The notes under the pieces were generated by a model, which saw nothing but the letters and a program-made list of their open reading frames with translations, was not told where the DNA came from and did no database searches. This document shows positions 59,419-64,000 of a stretch of DNA of 64,000 nucleotides, piece after piece (the stretch's first letter is position 1; each line of letters starts with the position of its first letter). This DNA comes from Streptomyces sp. B93. Lineage in GTDB: Bacteria > Actinomycetota > Actinomycetes > Streptomycetales > Streptomycetaceae. The stretch is taken from contig NZ_JAGPXL010000019.1 of assembly GCF_018070565.1 (NCBI RefSeq), forward strand, positions 59,484 to 123,483, written 5' to 3'. Made by a program: the position numbers and the translations under genes.

Positions 59419-59447
59419 CCCCACCCGCGCAGCGCAACAGGCCGGAC

Positions 59448-60080
59448 ATGACGACGAAGACGGGAGACGTGCAGGTGTCGATCAGTTTCGGGGGGTCGGT
59501 CGCCGATGCCGCCTACACGCACGTGCGGGGCGTCCTCGATCCCGCCATTCTCAACCACAGCATCCGGGTGTGGCTGGTGGCCGAGCACCTGGGGCGCAGG
59601 CAGGGCATCGGTGACTTGGCGCGGGAGGCGCTCGCCGTGGCCTGCCTGTTCCACGACGCGGGCACGGCCGCACCCTATGACGGACCGCAACGGTTCGAGG
59701 TCGAGGGCGCGGACGCCGCCCGAGCCTTCCTGAAGGACCACGACTGGCCGGCACCCCTGGTCCAGGAGGTCTGGGAAGCTGTCGCGCTTCACACCTCTCC
59801 CGGCATCGCGGAGCGCATGGGGCCGCTGCCGCAGCTGGTGCGGCAGGCCGTCCTGGTCGACTTCGGCAGGAGCGACCTGATCGACCCCGCCGATCAGGGA
59901 CCGTTGCTTTCGGCCCTGGGACGCTTTCCCCGCCTGGACATCGAGACCGTCCTCGGCGACGCGGTGGTCGCTCAAGCCGTCCGGTGTCCGCAGAAGGCAC
60001 CGCCGTCCAGCTGGCCCGGTGGCCTGCTCGCCGCACATCTGGCGCATCCGATGCACGGCGGCGTCAACCCCGCCTTCTGA
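59448..60080 (+). CDS. HD-domain protein, cyanamide hydratase-like
   Basis: 210 residues from the ATG at 59448. LNHSIRVWLVAEHLGRRQG and ACLFHDAGTAAPYDG carry His and HD metal ligands. RFEVEGADAARAFLKDHDWP and EVWEAVALHTSPGIAERM complete the pattern of cyanamide hydratase/DDI2-type proteins, which hydrate cyanamide to urea with a metal. Downstream of the FrnE gene by 29 bp. The upstream extension to 59319 has no start signal. Confidence 0.8.
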   Translation: MTTKTGDVQVSISFGGSVADAAYTHVRGVLDPAILNHSIRVWLVAEHLGRRQGIGDLAREALAVACLFHDAGTAAPYDGPQRFEVEGADAARAFLKDHDWPAPLVQEVWEAVALHTSPGIAERMGPLPQLVRQAVLVDFGRSDLIDPADQGPLLSALGRFPRLDIETVLGDAVVAQAVRCPQKAPPSSWPGGLLAAHLAHPMHGGVNPAF

Positions 60081-60179
60081 GGCGTCCGTTCCCGCCCTGC
60101 CGGGTCGGGAAGTCTGGGATCTTGTTCGTCACCGAGGCGAAGGGGGCAGGGAGCGGACACGCCGGCGGCCGAAAGACGG

Positions 60180-60212
60180 GTTCGGGGAAGGACTTCGAGC
60201 CCTTCCCCCGAA
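60180..60212. terminator. Hairpin between convergent genes
   Basis: TTCGGGGAAGG (60181-60191) pairs with CCTTCCCCCGAA (60201-60212), one bulged base, between the HD gene and the convergent SDR gene. Confidence 0.65.
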
Positions 60213-60319
60213 TCAGGCGTTGCCGACCTGTGTCACCGCAGGTCCCCGCAGGCCGCTCACGAGGTCGGCAGGTGACCGAGTGCGTGACCGCAGTCCGACA
60301 GGGCTGGCCGAAGAGGTGA

Positions 60320-61084
60320 TCAGTAGCCCGCAGTGAGCGCGCCGTCGATCGCCAGGGCGGCGCCGCTGATGAACCGGCTCTCATCGCTCAGCAGGAAGGC
60401 GGTGAAGGCGGCGATCTCACTGACTTCGGCCGAACGCCCCGTCGGCTGCTGGCTGAGGATGGTATTCGCAGCTTCCGGGTTGCTCGCCGTGAAGCCCTGC
60501 CACAGCGGCGTGTTGACCAGCCCTGTGAGGAGGGCGTTGACCCTGACACCGTCCTTTGCCGCGTCCAGCGCCGTCGAGCGGGTCAGACCGACGACACCGT
60601 GCTTGGCGGCCGAGTAGGCGACGGCCGACGGGTCACCCGCCGCACCGACCACAGAGGCGTTGTTGACGATGGAACCTCCGCCGCTGGCGATGATGGCCGG
60701 GATCTCGTGCTTGAGGCTGTAGAAGACACTGGTCAGGTTCAGGGAGACCACGCTCTGCCAGAAGGCGGCGTCCACCTCACGGATCGATCCCTGACTGTTG
60801 CCGCCGCCGGCGTTGTTGAACGCGCCGTGCAGGGCCCCGAACTCCCTGACCGTGAAGTCCACCAGGTGCGCGACGTCCTCCTCGCGGGTGACGTCCGTGG
60901 GAACGAAGACGGCCTTGCCGCCGTCGGCCGAGACCTCCGCCGCGACCGCTTCACCACGTGCCTTGTCCCGCGCCCCGATGACCACCGTCGCTCCCTCGCC
61001 GGCGAGTCGCTTCACCGTGGCCTCACCCATCCCGGAGGTGCCCCCGGTAACGATGATGATCTTCGAATTCAGGCGGTTGGACAT
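60320..61084 (-). CDS. Short-chain dehydrogenase/reductase
   Basis: 254 residues from the ATG at 61084, with GGAG upstream. TGGTSGMGEATVKRLAGEGATVVIGAR, NNAGGGNSQG, Ser in IVNNASVVG, YSAAK. Complete classical SDR ending DGALTAGY. A GGAACGA element upstream (61212-61218) recurs twice in the promoter of the TetR gene at 62075, which suggests control by that regulator. Confidence 0.9.
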   Translation of the reverse strand: MSNRLNSKIIIVTGGTSGMGEATVKRLAGEGATVVIGARDKARGEAVAAEVSADGGKAVFVPTDVTREEDVAHLVDFTVREFGALHGAFNNAGGGNSQGSIREVDAAFWQSVVSLNLTSVFYSLKHEIPAIIASGGGSIVNNASVVGAAGDPSAVAYSAAKHGVVGLTRSTALDAAKDGVRVNALLTGLVNTPLWQGFTASNPEAANTILSQQPTGRSAEVSEIAAFTAFLLSDESRFISGAALAIDGALTAGY

Positions 61085-61211
61085 GGGTGCTCCATTCTTG
61101 CCCCGGGGTGACACGGCCACGACTCCGGAATGTTCGAGATGGCGGGCGAACGCCCTGAGCAGGCTGAAGGCTCTCCACTCCTGGAGCCTGCCCCTTCACG
61201 CTACCTTATCA

Positions 61212-61230
61212 GGAACGAATGGTCGATAAA
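61212..61230. promoter_or_regulatory. GGAACGA element upstream of the SDR gene
   Basis: GGAACGA (61212-61218) is followed by ATGGTCGATAAA, about 128 bp upstream of the SDR start. Similar GGAACGA copies lie at 61998-62004 and, inverted, at 62046-62052 next to the TetR gene. Candidate operator of that regulator. Confidence 0.4.
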
Positions 61231-61368
61231 GAAAATTCCGTGCCCGTACCCCGGGCCGTTGCGCAGGAACACCTGCCGACCAACCGCGGTGACGTGGGCG
61301 CCCTCCCGTTCCGCCCGGGACGGCGAGGACGAGCCCTGGGCGTCCGTCCGCTTCGCAAGGAGCGGATG

Positions 61369-61960
61369 CTAGCCGCGGAGCTCCTCGGAACGGTCCAGGT
61401 CCCACCTGGCGTGAAAGGTGCCCGGTCGATCGTTGCGGCGGTAGGTGTGCGCGCCGAAGAAGTCCCGCTGGGCGTGCATGAGCGCTGCCGGCAGGCGAGG
61501 GGCTCTCGGTGCGTCGTAATGGGCGAGAGCTGCGGCCATGGCGGGAACAGGCACACCGTCCCTAGTGGCGTGCGACACCACCAGGCGCCAGGGCAGCTGG
61601 GCGGCGCCGAGCTCACGGGCGAAGGACGGATGCGCGAGAAGGCCCGGGAGATCCGGATGAGCCGTGAAGGAATCGCGCACCCGGTCCAGGAAGGAGGCGC
61701 GGATGATGCAACCGGCACGCCACACGTCGGCCACGGCTGCCTGGTTCACGTTCCATCCGTAGACCCGGCTCGCCGCCTGGATCTGGTGAAAGCCCTGAGC
61801 GTAGGCGATGAGCTTGGAGGCGTAGAGGGCCTGTTCGACCTGAGTGACCAGCCGTTCCGCACAGAAACCCCAAGGTCCAGAGCAGTCTGCACGGTCCAGC
61901 GTCCGGCGCCCTTCTGTTCCGCAGTGTCGGCGATGACGTACAGACCCCCGGTCGCGACAC
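61369..61960 (-). pseudogene. gnd: Remnant of 6-phosphogluconate dehydrogenase
   Basis: The minus strand shows ADTAEQKGAGRWTVQTALDLGV, a hallmark 6PGD segment, then after a frame change and missing segment AERLVTQVEQALYASKLIAYAQGFHQIQAASRVYGWNVNQAAVADVWRAGCIIRASFLDRVRDSF, and the C-terminus ending at 61369 (FFGAHTYRRNDRPGTFHARW). The NADP-binding N-terminal domain and about 40 residues of the helical part are missing. A second copy of the enzyme must exist elsewhere if the pathway runs. Confidence 0.8.
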
Positions 61961-61997
61961 CGACGGCGGCTTTAGGGTGCATCAGTAGACCAAATAA

Positions 61998-62052
61998 GGA
62001 ACGATCGATCAAGATAATGTGTTCTCGACTGCAAATCTGTACCGTTCGTTCC
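61998..62052. promoter_or_regulatory. Promoter region of TetR gene with two GGAACGA elements
   Basis: GGAACGATCGATC at 61998-62010 and, inverted, TCGTTCC at 62046-62052, about 20-70 bp upstream of the TetR start. GATCGATC is itself palindromic. Candidate autoregulatory sites. Confidence 0.45.
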
Positions 62053-62074
62053 CAATGCGCGTATACTCGCGGGT

Positions 62075-62671
62075 ATGGCACGCACCCGGGAGTTCGACAC
62101 TGAGAAGGCCGTGGAGGCGGCGATGAACGCCTTCCGCCTCAACGGTTACGACGGCACGTCGATCCAAGACCTCGTCGAGGCAACTGGCGTGGGCCGTGGC
62201 TCGCTGTACGCGGCGTTCGGGAGCAAGGAAGGCCTGTACCTGGCGGCCATGGACCGCTTCCGAGCCAATTACGCGTTGCCGCTGGTCGAGCTGCTCCGGG
62301 ACGGAGCCCCGGGACGGGAGCTGCTGCGGGAGGTTCTGGTAGCCGCCGTTGACGAGATCGTCTGCGACGGAAGCCGCCGGGCCTGCCTCATGGTCGGGGC
62401 GGCGGTCGGCCGGATAGCTCACGACCCCCAGGTGTCCGCCCATGTGCAGTCGACGTCGGACATGCTCGAGGACGCACTGGCGCAGGTCGTGGCGGAGGCG
62501 CAAGCCGATGGCCAGTTCTCCAAGGAGAGGGACGCCCGCATCGTGGCCCGCTACCTCGTCACGACGATGCACGGGCTGCGGGTCATGGGAGCGATCAACC
62601 CTGATCGCGAGTCACTCACTGAAGTCGCCGAACTCGCTCTCGACGCATTCGCCCCCTCCCCGGCTTCGTAG
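62075..62671 (+). CDS. TetR-family regulator
   Basis: 198 residues. HTH FDTEKAVEAAMNAFRLNGYDGTSIQDLVEATGVGRGSLYAAFGSKEGLYLAAMDRF is of the AcrR/NemR-like subgroup in which 'GVGRGSLYAAFGSKEGLY' is very conserved; the C-terminal domain has RRACLMVGAAVGR with a Cys of the kind used for electrophile sensing. Promoter elements (GGAACGA) link it to the SDR at 60320. Confidence 0.92.
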   Translation: MARTREFDTEKAVEAAMNAFRLNGYDGTSIQDLVEATGVGRGSLYAAFGSKEGLYLAAMDRFRANYALPLVELLRDGAPGRELLREVLVAAVDEIVCDGSRRACLMVGAAVGRIAHDPQVSAHVQSTSDMLEDALAQVVAEAQADGQFSKERDARIVARYLVTTMHGLRVMGAINPDRESLTEVAELALDAFAPSPAS

Positions 62672-62978
62672 CCGCCAGCCGCACCGCCTTCGCCACCACG
62701 CCGCGGCGCCCGAACAGAGCTGTTCCAGGCCGTCGCTGACGCGCGGTGGCGTCCCTCGAATCCTGGCTGCGGGCTGTCTGGCTGAGCTGACGGGGCCGCA
62801 GGCGCGCAGCGTCGCGTGGGACTTCGTTCGAGATCCACACGTGGACAGGAACCGGCCGGGAAGCAGACCACCGGCAAGGCAGATGACATGGTTCGCACCG
62901 TCAGCGGTGGTGCTGACAGTGCAGCCATTCGCCGGACCCGAGAATGCCTCCGCGACCAGTGATCCCCAACTCAGCACC
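62672..62978. other. Gap between convergent genes
   Basis: Nothing is supported in this 307-bp gap between the TetR gene and the convergent hydrolase gene; several open frames exist but all lack starts with ribosome sites and family motifs. Confidence 0.4.
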
Positions 62979-63671
62979 CTAGCTGTCGGCGTCCACAGTG
63001 ATCAGCTCCGCCAGATCGGTCGCCATGGAGAAAAACGGGGAGTGGCCTGAAGGGAGCCGGTACAGGCGGCCGGCGCGCTTGCCCATCGACTCCTGGTAAG
63101 CCGGGGCGAGCATCTCGTCGTGCTCGCAGACGATGTACCTGGAGGAGACCGTCTTCCATGCCGCCGCAGTGAGCGGTTCACTGAAGGACCGTATGCTCTG
63201 CGGGACCAGCCGCTGCACGGCCTGATCGGCCTCCTCCGCAGGGATGTCGTTGAACAGCGCCTTCGCCGGGTTGTCAGGAACCGGCAGAGTTCCCGTGTCG
63301 CCGCTCGGCAACTGTCCCCCGCTCTCGCTGACCAGGGAAGCGCCCTCGTCCAGCTGGAAGCCGGCGAGATAGAGGATGCGCGACACGGTGGGCGCCGAAG
63401 CGGCAGCTTCCGTGACCGGGACGCCGCCGTACGAGTGCGCGAGGATGGTCACCGGCCCGTCGATCTCTCCCAGCCTGGTGCGGATGACGTGCGCGTCGTC
63501 GTACATCCCCGCCGTCTCGTTGCTGCCCGTCGACGCACTCGGCAAGTCGACCGTGAGGGTGTGCCACCCCCGGGCGTTGAGCGCCGGAACAAGCTTGTCC
63601 CAGCACCAGGCGCCGTGCCAGGCACCATGGACAAGCAGGATGGTGGGATTGCCGTGTACTGCGGTGGTCAT
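62979..63671 (-). CDS. Alpha/beta hydrolase
   Basis: 230 residues from the ATG at 63671. PTILLVHGAWHGAWCWDKLVPALNARGWHTLTVDLPSAS is the start pattern of the salicylate esterase/RsbQ-like hydrolases; nucleophile ILAHSYGGVPVTEAAA (Ser), Asp/Glu region CEHDEMLAPAYQ, His in LPSGHSPFFSMATDLAEL: complete triad. The ribosome site is weak. Stands alone beside the TetR gene. Confidence 0.85.
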   Translation of the reverse strand: MTTAVHGNPTILLVHGAWHGAWCWDKLVPALNARGWHTLTVDLPSASTGSNETAGMYDDAHVIRTRLGEIDGPVTILAHSYGGVPVTEAAASAPTVSRILYLAGFQLDEGASLVSESGGQLPSGDTGTLPVPDNPAKALFNDIPAEEADQAVQRLVPQSIRSFSEPLTAAAWKTVSSRYIVCEHDEMLAPAYQESMGKRAGRLYRLPSGHSPFFSMATDLAELITVDADS

Positions 63672-63910
63672 GAATCGGCCTTCGAACAGGAACAACCGGG
63701 GCCTTCCCCGGCAAGGACGCAGAGCTGTACGCGGATTACGGCCCTTCACAGCGGCTGAACCATAGGGGGCGTGATTGCGATCGGCTCCTCGCCGACCCTA
63801 GAAGGGGCCACGCCCGGCGGGCCATGATTCATCGTCCACCGCACTTGTCCGACCGTCCGAAGGCTCCTTCCTAAGAGGGCATTTGATCTAGGCGTATTGC
63901 CCTGTATGCC

Positions 63911-64000
63911 CTAGTAAGTTCCTCGCCAGGTTGGCGTGGTCTCGTCCGTTATGCGCTTGCTGAGGTTGTCGATCGAGGCGATGTGGATCATCGCCTCGGA
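63911..64000 (-). CDS. C-terminal end of a transposase, truncated by the window edge
   Basis: The minus-strand frame runs from the edge to TAG at 63911-63913 and encodes MIHIASIDNLSKRITDETTP plus TWRGTY, resembling the C-terminus of IS5-like transposases. To the left, from about 63873 (AAGAGGGCATTTGATCT), the sequence may be the terminal repeat of this element. Only the last 29 codons are visible, so the family is tentative. Confidence 0.5.
   Translation of the reverse strand, partial: SEAMIHIASIDNLSKRITDETTPTWRGTY

Noticed and set aside
1..64000. CRISPR arrays or polyketide/NRPS modules
   Set aside because: No regularly spaced repeats with unique spacers and no ketosynthase, adenylation or carrier domains were found.

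Overview
The window is high-GC (around 70%) actinobacterial DNA, most likely Streptomyces. Evidence: strong G/C third-position bias, GTG starts, ATGA-coupled operons, rare TTA (Leu, bldA-type) codons, a DUF2637 fragment with an integrase and excisionase typical of actinomycete integrative elements, and many SDR/TetR/NTF2 accessory genes. No rRNA, tRNA, CRISPR array or core housekeeping operon was found; the window reads as an accessory, chromosome-arm-like region.

Region A (1-25.4 kb) is a defence and conflict island. On the minus strand are two large unrecognised proteins (one cut by the left edge). Then come an AlbA_2/HATPase protein coupled to a ParA-type ATPase, a 1130-residue fused nuclease-methyltransferase, a PIN-like protein coupled to an XRE-ImmA/IrrE metalloprotease, a Phd/RelE-like toxin-antitoxin pair, a GmrSD remnant, and a plus-strand run of SMC/Rad50-like ATPase, small protein, McrB, McrC and a RelE-UvrD fusion. 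A convergent HTH-N6-methyltransferase closes the island. A 16-base exact repeat containing a GTTGAC half-site lies upstream of the first and last minus-strand units, and a related site lies upstream of the SMC-McrBC run. This suggests common control.

Region B (25.8-32.1 kb) holds a frameshifted SAM methyltransferase and a 1466-residue caspase-NTPase-WD40 protein preceded by an alpha/beta hydrolase, a candidate cell-suicide unit. Region C (32.3-38.6 kb) is a decayed integrative element (integrase, excisionase, small protein, DNA methylase and a 5'-truncated partner, with DUF2637 and HsdM fragments). It lies between two apparently identical 853-bp IS5-like elements with TTA target duplications.

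Region D (39-64 kb) is a metabolic and detoxification region: four SDRs, a quinone oxidoreductase, an acyl-CoA-dehydrogenase-like flavoenzyme, five alpha/beta hydrolases, three NTF2-like proteins, a FrnE/DsbA protein, a cyanamide-hydratase-like HD protein, an MFS exporter, a FluC pair, and local TetR/AraC regulators. Three regulators can be tied to candidate target genes by shared inverted repeats. The right edge enters another transposase. Functions are inferred from motifs read by eye; no database search was possible.
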